Assembly (NCBI GenBank): GCA_013407085.1
Contig: JACCGJ010015422.1
Span: 1 to 64,000 of the forward strand
DNA: 64,000 nucleotides
Reading direction: 5' to 3'
Source of the DNA: Atriophallophorus winterbourni
Taxonomy: Eukaryota > Platyhelminthes > Trematoda > Plagiorchiida > Microphallidae
Under the pieces are notes generated by a model that was not told the DNA's origin, did no database searches, and worked only from the letters and a program-made list of their open reading frames with translations. The position numbers were made by a program, and so were the translations under genes. This document shows, piece by piece, positions 12,201-21,189 of this stretch. Numbering within the stretch: the stretch's first letter is position 1; every line of letters starts with the position of its first letter.

Positions 12201-15200
12201 GGAAATATTGCTATTGTGAAAGCTTTAAGTTGTCTCTTCGTTCCAAATGCATGCGTTTGTCACCTTATATTTTTGTGATGTATCATGCCTAGCGTGTCTT
12301 TTCTTAATGACAACTGTTGTGCTTAAGCATCCTCTTCTTCACGGCCAGAGATGCATAGTTACCTACAATACAATCATGGGAACTTGTACTAAAGGTGTTT
12401 GGGACAGGCAGTCATAAGCCAACTCGTCCATAATTATAACCGGTTAGACTGACCCGTCTATGGATCAGCAATTGTTTTGAACTTCCCCGGATAACACCGC
12501 GATAAATGGATTTGCCACCGGAATCCCACCTCTGTTTTTCAGTATTTTGCCTACATGCAGTCCATTGCTTTACGGCATTTTTAACAGATGCTTGTGGTTT
12601 CACACATCTATTTACAATAAATGTGAATAAATGAAGCTATATCAGCGGGTTTTTAACTGTCATGTGTCTTTAAGTGATTTTTTATTTATTCGGTAAGCGA
12701 ACTAGCTCAATTGTTCACAGCAAGGCCATAATGTGCACACTACCGGTTTGAGGAGCCCTCACGAATTCCGAGCGTCGAATCACAGATCGGATAATCTATC
12801 TTAACCTTAGCCCCGTTAGTTGTATACTTTTACGCATGTGGGCCGCTGTGTCAACCAACCTTGACCGTGTTCACTTGTGTTAGATTGGTGTGGATACACA
12901 TTAGTAGGTAAATCGACCACTGATCCTGGTTATGCCTACAATACGTGACACATTGTAGGCGTACAATAGGCTGTTTAACGGTAAGGTCAGATCAGTGGTG
13001 GGGGGTTGACTACTACTTATTCATGTTCCCTGTCCCGACTATCACCCTTGGTCTGACGAAGCTTCTGTGTCACAAGTGAAACGTTACCCAAGACCTCCTC
13101 TAACCGGCTGTACTCAAATTTCTTTGTATTAGCTTAATCGCTTTCGCCGTGTTCTGTTCCTTCTACATTCTTCATCTGCAGATTTCTTCTTGTGTAACGT
13201 TGGTGGCTTTGTTAAACTTAATTTTTGAAACCGTTTCTTAGTCTGTTTTCAAGTTCGAATAAGAAAACCTTATAATCTTGTTACAAACGAAAACCAGTTT
13301 ATTCCGGAATGTCGGACAGAACTGGGTTTGCTTTTCGCTGTTTGTTTAAATGGTTTCTAACGCTCAACAAGCGTGTTTATTTCATCGATTGTGTTTTTTA
13401 GTTTCTAGCGCCCCGACGTTCTCTATCGTTAATTACGACCACTTGTTATTTCGATCATTGTCGCATTTGCTAAACAAACTCGTGCCTTTACGTTTTACTG
13501 TATGCGTTTGACCACTTTGTGCCTCCTAAACTCGATATTTTTGAAATTCATGCTACTCAATATCAACTTCGTTTAAAATACTCTGAAAGGCCTTCTGCTG
13601 ACCACGTGAGTTTATACCTCTTTAGCAGCAGTGATTCTTACACGCTAGCGTCATCAACATCGAAATAGCGAGTAGCGTGGGTTGAGATACCTTGCACAAT
13701 TTTATCCTTCCCAAGCATCGCATTCGTGCACCACAGACTGCGCACGATCCCTAAGATCGTTCATATGGCCGGACCTTCCCAAGTTTATCAACCTTTTATT
13801 TTGCCACCTTTCTCCAGACGTTCCGACTGACCGCACTCTATACTGCTTCGCGGGTTCGGATGACAGATTCTTGTCTAGTTGGTCTATTGACGTGGTGAAC
13901 CATTCAAATGCAGGTGAGTCACGTGTTCCCACACTTGCTACAATTTCGTGTTCTCTTCTGCAACCGTACAAATGTTCTTTTGAAGCATTTTACATTGCAT
14001 ATCGAACTTTTCTCCCCATAGCGGTTTTTATGTTTGTCTGTATTTTGGAGGATGTGTCAAAGCTGGTTAGCTCAACTATAGTTCATACCACGTCTGCCTG
14101 TGGTTAAAATATCACCTCCTCCTCCGTGCTATCCGAATATTCGGACGTCTGGTTGTATCGTATTTTGAATCCACCCAACCACTACCACAGGGGTTGCCTG
14201 TTTTTGTGTGTAAATTGTTGTTTTTTTGTTATCATTAATCTTCATAAACATGCTTGCAACTGGTTACTGTCAAATTTTTCGAACAACAGTGGGCTGAACA
14301 TATTCGGTATAACTTCAAAGAATTTTTAATTGGAAAACAGAGGGTTTCATTTTTCATGCCCACTTGCTTCGTTCTATTTTCGTTTCATCTTTCCGCTGAA
14401 GGGGCGACCTTCACTCGCGTGCCATTGTGTGTTCGCGTGGTTAAACATGGTGGTCATACAAACCGTATCGAGCGGTGATGTCAAAGTTCATTCAATGGCT
14501 CTAGGCACACGATGGATCCTTAATCATTTGCCCTTATCGGATCAGTGTAAAGCGTTTGTGTGGCGTGAGTGATGTGATATTTCTTGGTGAATATTTTGAT
14601 GCTGGATATCTTGACGTAATAGACATCGATCACATTATTTTTGAGCACGTACGTACAATATAATGGAATTTAATTTAGAATCTGTTACAGCAGTGGCTTT
14701 AAACTTTGTTCAAACTCGTTGATGGGGGCACAGATCCTGGTCCTATTGTCCGTACCTCATGATTGCAAGCAGCACGAAAACCGGTCGTTGGGTGAAAGTT
14801 CATGCAAATGAGAATTTTTGCTGATGACCATCGGTTTAACCCCATTTTAATATGTATGGGAAAATGTGATCGAAGAAGTTGTTGATGCCAACCTTATCCA
14901 ACATTGGTTTACAAGCTCAAATTGTTTACCATCCCTCCACTGTTTCAAGCGCATGCGGATCCCGATCGTATTGTCCCTACCTGAAGTGTACAAACAGCCT
15001 GGAATTTGTTGTGCGATGGAAATGCTTGCAAATATTGATTTACTGAAAAATTATCAACCAGTAAAGATAAATGAGGATATGGATACTGTCACATATAAAC
15101 GAATCTACTGAGATTGAGCCTGGCTTTTAATCAATGCAAGCAAAGTGCGTATCATACTCGACCAAAAATTACAGTCCTCTTGTTGCTAGCTAAATATTCT

Positions 15201-17907
15201 GAGATGCACGAGCGCTGTTATGTCAACAGCGTACAGCTCGGTTATTCGAGGTTTACAGCACTGCGGCAATCCTTTGATATAGATTTCGTTTAGCATTTCT
15301 TGGATCCTTCATAGTGCAAATATCGTGTTGTGGTCGCCCGATAGCAATCGTTTCAACGAATCTCTATTCGTGTGATCTATTGCTAGCCATTGCCTTTTGG
15401 TCCTCACAAAAGTGTCTTGTAACTTCATTGAAATTTCAAAGAAATCAGCCGCAAAACTTCATTCCTACCATCTTGATGTTTTTTTGTCATATGCTCAATC
15501 GATATGATCCGATTTGGCTTCAGATTTTGAGAGTTTGCATTCCCTGTCCACTAGCCGTTGGTTTTGATGGTGCATGTCTCATTAGCGCTTTATCTATTTG
15601 GCTTGCATTTCAGACACCTCCATAAGGGAAGGCTTGATCGAACATCACCGCGGTCATATATCAAGCATCCGTTGCATGACCGCACCCACTCATCTGGATG
15701 AATCTACTCCAAGTGCCCAACGCAAATGTGCATTCCTCGTAACTGGTGGAGGCCGTGGTCTAATCGGTCTCTGGTCTCTCTCCTGGAGTCTCGCAGATAA
15801 CCTCTGGCGTCCTGGCTGGCTGGGTTCGGTGCGGCTAAGACATGAAGCGCAGCCTCTATCCCATTCGGACGACCGATCGATGACAGATTTACGTGTGATG
15901 GCGGTCGTTAGTTCTCATATCCGCGGTGATAATACGAAGCTGTTGATCGTGGCTGCTTGCTCGGATGGGTCCATTCGGTATGTGTGTTGGCGTATATTTT
16001 CGAGTGACCCATTTTACTTTTCATCCAGTTGAGGCTAATCCTGGATAATGAACAACAAAGTGATCATGGCTTCACTGCTATTGGTTTCACCGCCGTTCGT
16101 ATAACAATCGGTGTAATTTAATCCGGAATTCTCGTCTTCAATGTTTCACACAAGAAATTCATTGCTTAACGTGTTGATGAATATTTGAAGTGTGTTATTG
16201 CTGTCCTGTTGTCTCAGCGAGAACGCTGTGTTTACCTTGAATACGATTCGATCGATCCCCCGCAAGGCAATATATCACGTCCTGTCAATGTTCTGTTTTC
16301 TTTTCTAATCAGCTGTTTTTCCTATGGACAGTTCATTTATAGGACAAACCCCTATTCCTTAATTCGTGTGTCTCGCCTTCACCACTTTGATTGTGTGTGC
16401 GTGATAGGAAATAAATCCCAATAGAGCTACTAAAATTCGGATTGTTGTCTTCAAGCTTAATCGGTTGTGTCCGCCTTGTCAATTGGAGTGACTAACAATG
16501 CTCGCTGCCATGCATAGCATTTGAAACCGATTTGCTATTGTCGTGTGCCTTTATTGGCGGGTTCTTATTCATCATTCAACTGTATCTACTGGGTGAATTG
16601 CAGTTATATCAAATGCCGAGCTTCAAGATATTCTCTTATCCGGTGATCCATCTTCTAATGCCATGCCTCTCCTTACGAAAAGTTGGTATTCATGACGAAT
16701 TTACCTTCAGTTGATGCTTTTTGTTCATTTGTTGCACTAGTTCACGGAATCGTTTGGACAGTTACCCTGCGTGGTTGATGATCCCTAAGCATGAGTGACA
16801 ACCGTTCCCTTATACATGAACGTATCTCCTCTAGTCGATCAGAGCCGATGAGTCATGGGATCTGTTGTGATTGGAAAGAAAGCACACCATAGATTTGGCA
16901 TATCTTCCCGATTTGATAGCTTGATGTGCTTGTTTAAGACTGCTTCTTCCTGTCAAAGTACATTTTTACCCTGTCTAAATGTTTTGATTGTACAACGGTT
17001 AACAGTATTTTCCACTCAAAAATTTATCAGGAATTCTGAATGTTGAGTTGATGTATCAAATCGTAGCTGGCCTCAAAGCCCCTTCCTCTTAATATTTTCC
17101 ACGGGTATTGTTGCTTTCGGAAACTTTGTGATGACATCATTGTATTTTCAATTTGCAAACCGTTACAATCCAGTGTGCTTTTAGGCCCTTCACTCTTTTT
17201 TAATGAAACTTTTCCTTCTCTTTTCAATTGGTTTAAGATTGCTCTACGTGGTCCCACCGACTGCTTCGAATGACCTATTTGCCCATTTCCAGGAATCTGT
17301 CACCTCTTGTGGATGGAAGACCATTCGCCCTTCTTATTTGGACTTGAAAATCCTCGAGCTGTCAAATTATTCGTTGAGCATTGTGGCCACAAACACAGTA
17401 GGCTCACTGAAGTGTTTTTCTGTGATTGACTGGACCGATCAAGAACAGTGTAAACTGGAACACTGTTGGACTCTGAATACCGAAGCTATGGAGACGAAAC
17501 CTTCGTTAAATTGTGTTGATGTATTTCGCCGCTATATTGTTGTTGGTTCAGATGACGGACGTATTTACGTTGCCAATATTCCAGTTGACCATCCTCGATG
17601 TCCGAAATGGTGTGCCTCGGAACCAGGACACCACAGCGCTGTGATCAAGGTCAGCTGGACCTCAGAAGCGGACGATCAGCTGTTTGTTCTTTCTCTGGCC
17701 AGTGATCATCGTCTGGCTACTTGGAGCGTAGATTTTTGTGGTGATCAGGTGGTCTTGCACCCAGTACGTCGTATTTTGCTTTCAGGAATTGGTGATCCTC
17801 ATGGCTTGGCTTTGGAACGCTCAATTGAATCGGCATATCGTGAAAGCCAATGTGGAAAATGGGTTCTTGTCACTGGAATCGGGGCTATATTGTTGTCTGT
17901 TGTATAA
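179..17907 (+). CDS. WDR6: WDR6-like WD40-repeat protein, copy 1 (3' part of a tandem paralogue)
   Basis: Second set of the downstream WDR6 exons in the left half of the duplication. Exons: 179-261, 1731-1990, 3305-3414, 5405-5578, 6973-7230, 7308-7550, 9596-9674, 13818-13913, 15614-15981, 16029-16110, 16604-16685 and about 17238-17907. Splice phases agree from 179 to 16110. The first exon begins in phase 0 and lacks a start, so any N-terminal exons must lie left of the window; equivalents of 34487-38120 are not repeated inside it. All exons stay open, but several conserved positions are altered relative to copy 2 (for example GR to GK in exon 6973-7230). It could be a functional paralogue, a 5'-truncated pseudogene, or a second haplotype wrongly placed in tandem. 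Confidence 0.75.
350..500 (+). mobile_element. Decayed SINE-like segment, copy 1
   Basis: CACACTGGAGTTTCCTCACC, CTGGGTAAACTGGCAGCATC and TTTACCTGTCTCCAAGCTCG follow the SINE order with many changes. Duplicate at about 38838-38990. Confidence 0.45.
1288..1421. ncRNA. Decayed type B hammerhead pair (duplicate of 39565-39708)
   Basis: The minus motif has core CTGGTGA (1318-1324) and cleavage triplet GTG (1292-1294). The plus motif keeps CTGATGA (1384-1390) and GAAA (1405-1408), but the triplet is GCC (1414-1416). Each motif has a lesion that its duplicate lacks. Confidence 0.45.
1731..1990 (+). CDS. WDR6: WDR6 copy 1 exon 2
   Basis: Acceptor tgttttccag, donor gtaggt, phase 2 to 1. Encodes a low-conservation linker, then SRTIVAIGDTQGHLGLFR, the next WD strand. 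About six amino-acid differences from the copy 2 exon over 86 residues (N/K, L/F, S/G, R/Q, K/E, T/K). Confidence 0.7.
2050..2291 (+). mobile_element. Fluke SINE, copy 1
   Basis: From a decayed head to GCTTTCATACCATACCATACC. A further partial plus-strand unit follows at about 2318-2415. Confidence 0.7.
2478..2660 (-). mobile_element. Fluke SINE, partial
   Basis: ATCCAGGCAAAGTGCCGCAC through GCACGATCGCACAGCCGTGC on the minus strand, with internal deletions. Confidence 0.65.
2930..3076 (+). mobile_element. Decayed SINE with short (CATA)n tail, copy 1
   Basis: TACCCAGGTAGTATCTCAGT and GGAACTTTGCCTGCCTCCTG, then an ACATAC-repeat tail of roughly 60 bp. Confidence 0.55.
3305..3414 (+). CDS. WDR6: WDR6 copy 1 exon 3
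   Basis: 110 bp, acceptor ttatttccag, donor gtgagt, phase 1 to 0. Read in the phase set by exon 2 it gives HKVMKLVWLTETCFLVCTLE, the WDR6 'LLLLASGPGGVVACLE' strand. Another frame is also open, but only this one connects to both neighbours. Confidence 0.65.
3420..4480. other. Intron sequence, WDR6 copy 1 intron 3
   Basis: No coding segment seen. The duplicate (41764-42950) has an extra ~110 bp at 41877-41990 that copy 1 lacks, and shares an (AAT)n tract (3960-3977). Confidence 0.5.
4480..4960 (+). mobile_element. LINE C-terminal relic, copy 1 (internally deleted)
   Basis: Plus strand: YRMENGRILKGLLYGDLKSE, then decayed sequence up to CGRECSFGIGQFSH, the zinc-finger end also seen in 23010-25110. 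A 263 bp stretch present in copy 2 is missing between 4516 and 4517. Confidence 0.65.
5405..5578 (+). CDS. WDR6: WDR6 copy 1 exon 4
   Basis: 58 codons, phase 0 to 0, acceptor gaattgtag, donor gtaagt. Contains CDTIVVGNRDGVLYTFTLK, the WDR6 'FLVCGDRRGSVLLF' strand. About eight amino-acid differences from copy 2 and four codons shorter. Confidence 0.75.
5590..5795 (+). mobile_element. Fluke SINE just after WDR6 copy 1 exon 4
   Basis: GACGTGCAATCGCACAGC to CAGGCTTTTGTTTTCATATA; it begins about a dozen bases after the 5' splice site of intron 4. Confidence 0.7.
6290..6490 (+). repeat. Interspersed repeat D with CTGATGAAGG core
   Basis: CCTCATTGAACCTAAGC, CTTCTCCTGATGAAGGCC, CGGTTGTGGAGTTCAAGTGC. 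Duplicate at 45040-45235; a diverged copy at 30890-31010. The segment around CTGATGA could be an old hammerhead-like core (GAAA is present in copy 2), but pairing is poor. Confidence 0.45.
6973..7230 (+). CDS. WDR6: WDR6 copy 1 exon 5
   Basis: 86 codons, phase 0 to 0, donor gtgagt; an alternative acceptor at 6950 is also in phase. Contains LSCGKTQGDIRLWFVD and VEKLFVDVEGSLFALGFQS. The Gly-Arg of the WDR6 'TTGRDG' turn is GK here but GR in copy 2. Confidence 0.75.
7308..7550 (+). CDS. WDR6: WDR6 copy 1 exon 6 (CGGG-RxW signature)
   Basis: 81 codons, phase 0 to 0, acceptor cttgcttcag, donor gtaatc, after a 77 bp intron. PCGGGNRYWDFW matches the WDR6 signature 'CGGGHRSWAF', followed by ALAVISRGHVRI. 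Confidence 0.8.
8245..8445 (+). mobile_element. Fluke SINE, copy 1
   Basis: CAACCGTACTAAATTGATCT to a CATACATACATC tail. It abuts the hammerhead relic at 8449. Confidence 0.6.
8449..8490 (-). ncRNA. Strongly decayed type A hammerhead relic
   Basis: The minus strand keeps CCCTAC, CCGGTC and GTGCGG around a core that no longer reads CTGATGA or GAAA. Recognised only by comparison with 29501-29542 and 53394-53436. Confidence 0.35.
9596..9674 (+). CDS. WDR6: WDR6 copy 1 exon 7
   Basis: 79 bp, phase 0 to 1, acceptor cttttacag, donor gttagt. ALHGRDINC matches the conserved 'GLHGREITC' of WDR6. Confidence 0.75.
9970..10185 (+). mobile_element. Fluke SINE, copy 1
   Basis: GTGAAATCGTGCAGCACTTC to ATCAGGGTTGTGATTTTATG with a short CATA tail. 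Confidence 0.65.
10290..12460. other. Intron sequence, no gene seen (copy 1)
   Basis: Part of the 4.1 kb intron between WDR6 exons 9596-9674 and 13818-13913. No exon, RNA or element recognised. Nearly identical to 49050-51220. Confidence 0.6.
12480..12605 (+). mobile_element. Fluke SINE remnant, copy 1
   Basis: ACTTCCCCGGATAACACCGC to a decayed 3' end. Copy 2 (51235-51335) lacks the last part and joins directly to downstream sequence. Confidence 0.5.
12934..12960 (+). other. Perfect 9 bp hairpin
   Basis: GCCTACAAT (12934-12942) and ATTGTAGGC (12952-12960) around a 9-base loop, about 90 bp before the type C hammerhead-like motif. The duplicate at about 51621-51651 has one mismatch in the stem. 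Confidence 0.5.
13046..13092 (+). ncRNA. Hammerhead-like motif, type C (duplicate)
   Basis: Same arrangement as 51734-51777, core CTGACGA at 13053-13059 and GAAA at 13078-13081. The 3' arm ACCCAAG gives one more pair with CTTGGT. Confidence 0.35.
13818..13913 (+). CDS. WDR6: WDR6 copy 1 exon 8
   Basis: 96 bp, phase 1 to 1, acceptor tttctccag, donor gtgagt. Contains LYCFAGSDDRFLSSWSID, the WDR6 'VITCSEDTTVCVLAL' strand. Copy 2 keeps the family-like SED-T. Confidence 0.72.
14749..14792 (+). ncRNA. Hammerhead relic, type A (duplicate of 53394-53436)
   Basis: Aligned with the intact motif but the core reads CTCATGA (G5 to C) and GAAA has an extra A; helix II is also altered. Expected to be inactive. 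Confidence 0.55.
14974..15020 (+). ncRNA. Second, decayed type A unit in tandem
   Basis: Reads CCCTAC-CTGAAGTG with ACAAACAGC, about 220 bp after the relic at 14749 and in the same orientation. Sequence between the units is shared with 27130-27300, so the parent element probably had tandem units of roughly this length. Confidence 0.35.
15614..15981 (+). CDS. WDR6: WDR6 copy 1 exon 9
   Basis: Acceptor gcatttcag, phase 1 start. Contains HRGHISSIRCM, FLVTGGGRGLIGLWSLSW and LLIVAACSDGSIR, matching WDR6 'ISSVRAVAV', 'VVSAGGRAEMHCF' and 'VAAACSDGAVRLF'. Two donors are possible: gtatgt after 15977 (better site) or gtgtgt after 15981, which alone keeps the next exon in frame; I chose the latter. About 14 amino-acid differences from copy 2. 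Confidence 0.75.
16029..16110 (+). CDS. WDR6: WDR6 copy 1 exon 10
   Basis: 82 bp after a 47 bp intron, acceptor tttcatccag, phase 0 to 1. Reads LRLILDNEQQSDHGF and ends RITI, equivalent to 'LFLLQDSGRILQ'. Confidence rests mainly on phase. Confidence 0.5.
16604..16685 (+). CDS. WDR6: WDR6 copy 1 probable exon 11
   Basis: Acceptor gaattgcag, phase 1 start, reads VISNAELQDILLSGDPSSN and continues open to a gtattc donor. The join to the last exon is not in phase with the acceptors I can see, so one boundary here is wrong or an exon is missing. Confidence 0.4.
17238..17907 (+). CDS. WDR6: WDR6 copy 1 terminal exon
   Basis: The frame is open from 17203 to TAA at 17905-17907. Acceptors are possible before 17238 and 17293. 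Contains LSIVATNTVGSLKCFSV, YIVVGSDDGRIYVANI, GHHSAVIKVSWT and SLASDHRLATWSVDF, matching the last WD repeats of WDR6 ('LVASGSEDGSLHVFVL', 'AAHVTGLKIL', 'SASIDQRLTFWRL'). It ends GKWVLVTGIGAILLSVV. Only two silent differences from copy 2 were noticed in 705 bases. Confidence 0.82.
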
Positions 17908-17942
17908 GCACGCGCTTCTTATTTTCCTACACTTTTCATGCT

Positions 17943-17948
17943 AATAAA
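17943..17948 (+). terminator. AATAAA polyadenylation signal of WDR6 copy 1
   Basis: Canonical AATAAA 36 bases after the stop codon. This short 3' UTR supports the chosen gene end. Confidence 0.6.
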
Positions 17949-18009
17949 ATATTCGTATCGCGATTTGTTTTTCTTCACCGGCCATTAAGCAACAACCATT
18001 GTCATTTCT

Positions 18010-18150
18010 GTTTTCGTTCTCATATCTGTCCAATCATGGGAAACCTGACAGTTTCTTAACCCACATGCAGTGTGTAACTGTACGGCACTTTGCCCGGATC
18101 AGGATTGAGCTTTTATACATACATACATACGTACATGCATGCATGCACAA
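18010..18150 (+). mobile_element. Fluke SINE 3' half after WDR6 copy 1
   Basis: CTCATATCTGTCCAATCATG to GCACTTTGCCCGGATCAGGA followed by a (CATA)n and CATG tail. It lies 60 bp past the AATAAA. Confidence 0.65.
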
Positions 18151-18424
18151 ACAGCTAAAATTCCTTACTAGTAACCTTTCCAAAGTCGGTGCATCACGTC
18201 TGCCAGGCTTGGGTCTTTGCGGTTAGTCATGCTTTAGAATATGTCCCGAAACCGTGTTCAATAGCAGTCTTGCACTTATCTTCTTGGAGTGCTTGCGGAG
18301 TGACGAGAAAGGCAGTGAAAGCCGAAAGGAATCTGTCGTGCTCATTACTTTCACGAAACTTGTATGAATGCTTTTCATTTCGAGATGTAGACACCTCAAC
18401 CTAATTTGTATGTGCTTTCTCTTC

Positions 18425-18575
18425 TATAGAATCCATAGCTATTTAAGTCCCACCCTTTCCTATCTTTTAGGATTTTTCTATTTCAAGGTTGTGGCAGCTA
18501 AGTACTCGCTACATGCTACCGGCATAATGCTACTTCTGATGATGATATACATGCATACATACATACATACAATTA
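18425..18575 (+). repeat. Interspersed repeat B, copy 1
   Basis: AGCTATTTAAGTCCCACCCT and CATGCTACCGGCATAATGCT, ending in (CATA)n. Duplicate at 57003-57150. Confidence 0.6.
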
Positions 18576-18784
18576 GTTGCTTGTAAAGGCTGTCGGATTC
18601 CCCATGTTCACCTTTTTCGGATAGCTTACTTAATTAACCCCATGTTATGACCAAGATCGCTACCACTGTATCTAGTTCTATCGTCAGGCAAACCGTTGTA
18701 AATTTCGAAATCAAGGGCTTTATGGTTTACTGACACTTAATTCCCAGTTTGATAAATTCTGAAGAATGCAGAATACGTTCAAAT

Positions 18785-19400
18785 AAATTTATTTAGCAGT
18801 TTGAGACATGCAATTGATTTTAAGAACGTCAATCTTTCCGTTGTTGAGTATAGCTGAATTGCTCGAGATGTCCTGGCGCATATCTCAGCATACTTCTTCT
18901 GTTTGATATGAACCCCAGCACTTGCTTGAAGAACTGAGGCCGTATGCTGTCGGCAATCCTTTCGCAAACGGTTAAGAAATGTCCACATGGTGGGATGTTG
19001 GCAAGAAAAGAGTGACTGTAATGCATGATGCCAGCCTTCTAACACCACTATTTGCGTATTCATACTTATTCCATGTTTCAGGTGGAAATAGCTGGTACAA
19101 ATTTTTCTCTTCTACCTCTAAATCGTCGACCTCGAACAAAGGAATGTTCAAAATAAGATAATTGTTCATTCGTCCTCTCACTTCGAGGCATAAATTCGGT
19201 TAAAATCCCAAATGTATCGACTACATCATTCAATGGCACAAAAGCCAACGCTGGTAGGCATCTAATCATGAGGCGTAAATCATCGTCTGTCTCGTAATCT
19301 GCTTTCATCCCTAGTTAACATATTTTTCGTTGCATGGCTTGGCATAAGATAACAGTCACTCATGCGAATGGGAAGTCCGTGAGCCAGAGGGGGTTGCATT
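18785..19400 (-). pseudogene. MULE-type transposase C-terminal remnant, copy 1
   Basis: Minus strand. MIRCLPALAFVPLNDVVDTF, YFEHSFVRGRRFRGRREKF, WNKYEYANSGV, then WHHALQSLFSCQHPTMWTFL. The pattern 'LPALAFVP..D..YFE....RRGRR..W......RTNN.VEGWH' is the C-terminal part of MULE/FLYWCH-associated transposases. It has a stop near 19320 and a frameshift. A 20 bp deletion removed the RTNNAVE region still present in copy 2. Confidence 0.6.
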
Positions 19401-21185
19401 AATTTCTAACATTTTTTCCTTCATTTTAGCCCACCCATTGTTTGCCAAAAGATTTTCTTTGTTGCACTCGTGATTGTGAAGTACGGAATGACATCATCGT
19501 TTGATGTAATTAATCTCGCTCTACAATTGTGTGACAAACTTACTACATCCATATTTAATATTGTCATTATTTGATTGTTTCTCGAACTAAAACTCGTTTC
19601 CCATGTAAATTAATGTCCTTCGAACTTTGCTACTTGTATCATATTCAAGAGTCATTGCACACATTTAATCTCTTCTTATCTTAAGTGTCGGGGATTAAGT
19701 GTCTCGAGATTAAGTGACCGGACACCGTGCTTTATATGTAAATTCATACTCAATATAGACTGCAGCACATCATCGCCCGGTGTGCACCTTAATATGTGGC
19801 GCTTATTTTGTGTATCTCCATGAGCCAATAGGCTATTCTGAGTGGTTTCCTTCCGTGGCCAACAGAGCTACTCCAATCTGGAATGTCGATGAATAGAGGT
19901 CAACCAAAATTAGTCACAACCCACTGTCTGGTGGTTAAGGCTCCGGGCGGGGCTCTAAGCTAACTCCCTACATCTGCCTGGGCAACCGGTTGATATCGCA
20001 CCCACAAACAACTATGATAATACAGGTAAAATGACATTCTCTGGATTTTAAATTAGCAGTGTATAATACACGGACGATATAGCGCATTGGACAACAGGCT
20101 GTCGTGACTCATGCACTTTTAAAACCTGGATATTGATGTAGTCTGATTGTCGGAGCCGTGCATAGATAACCCTAGCTTGGCCACACGACTGTTTATTCCT
20201 TGTAGCTTACGCCAATCGTGCCAGTGCTGACGACGCCATGATGTCCTGTCAAGCTAGTGCTAGAATCGTTTAGAGTGACAGCTGTTCGAGCGGATCTCAT
20301 TCGACAGTCGCCTCCTTGCGTTTAGACTACAGAAAAACCGATGTCGCGATAAATCCCGCAAACGTTATCTGATTGTTGTCTATTCACCCGCCAAATGTAA
20401 CTCCGAACTTGCCAAGGATGAGTTCCATGGAAAATGAAGATAATTACATCAATGAATGACATCGCTATCTTAGCTACTGACGTGAATGCACTTGTATGTC
20501 GACGATGTTCGAACGTACAATGGCGAAGGCTGTTTTGGTTGCGCTCAGATCATTTGTTTTATGTTGCCAGTACTTACTTCCGACGTTCGAAACGTTACTG
20601 TTTCAACTGGAAATATCTGTCGACAGCCTCGTTCGCGCAAATTAACCATATCGTAATCGCATACTTGTAGGGTGTAGTGTGCCAACTGTCGCTCACACCA
20701 AGGCACCTGTGTCAAGTTTGATGATGCGTTAGGTTTTCCTAAGCTATCGATATGCTTTAGCAGTAATTCTAGAAATGTAGATAGGTAGCTGAATGTAGCC
20801 AGACTTAATGACTTCCCGGTTCTCAGTGAGTTTCAGGCCAGCTTAAAGCATCTTTCTGAATTTTCCATTGATAATATCGATGAGCGATGGATTTTGGATA
20901 CAATCCTCCTTTAAAATAGCCGCGTTGAATAGTTGTCGGCTGACTTTCCGTGTAGCTAAACACTGGGTTTCTGTGAATCCAATAAACTGGAATTTGCGGT
21001 TGCTATGTGTGATCTCAGAGAACTCTTGTAGCTCATCATAACTAGTTGTAGCTGGCGGTTATGCATCAGTGAAATGATACGCGACGTAGATGGTTGGACA
21101 TTTTTGATATTTACATGAGCATGGAACGATGGGTACAATTTAAATAACCTACACTCTCTGATTTTAGGGATACGGAACACTGTAA
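19400..21185. other. Intergenic sequence, copy 1
   Basis: Between the MULE remnant and the LINE relic. A 78-codon frame at 20434-20670 is not recognised. A threefold GATTAAGTG motif lies at about 19682-19720. Duplicate at 57985-59765, almost identical. Confidence 0.5.
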
Positions 21186-21189
21186 CATA

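Noticed and set aside
20434..20670. 78-codon frame, identical in both duplicates
   Set aside because: No recognisable domain or splice context; identity is explained by the near-identical block around it.
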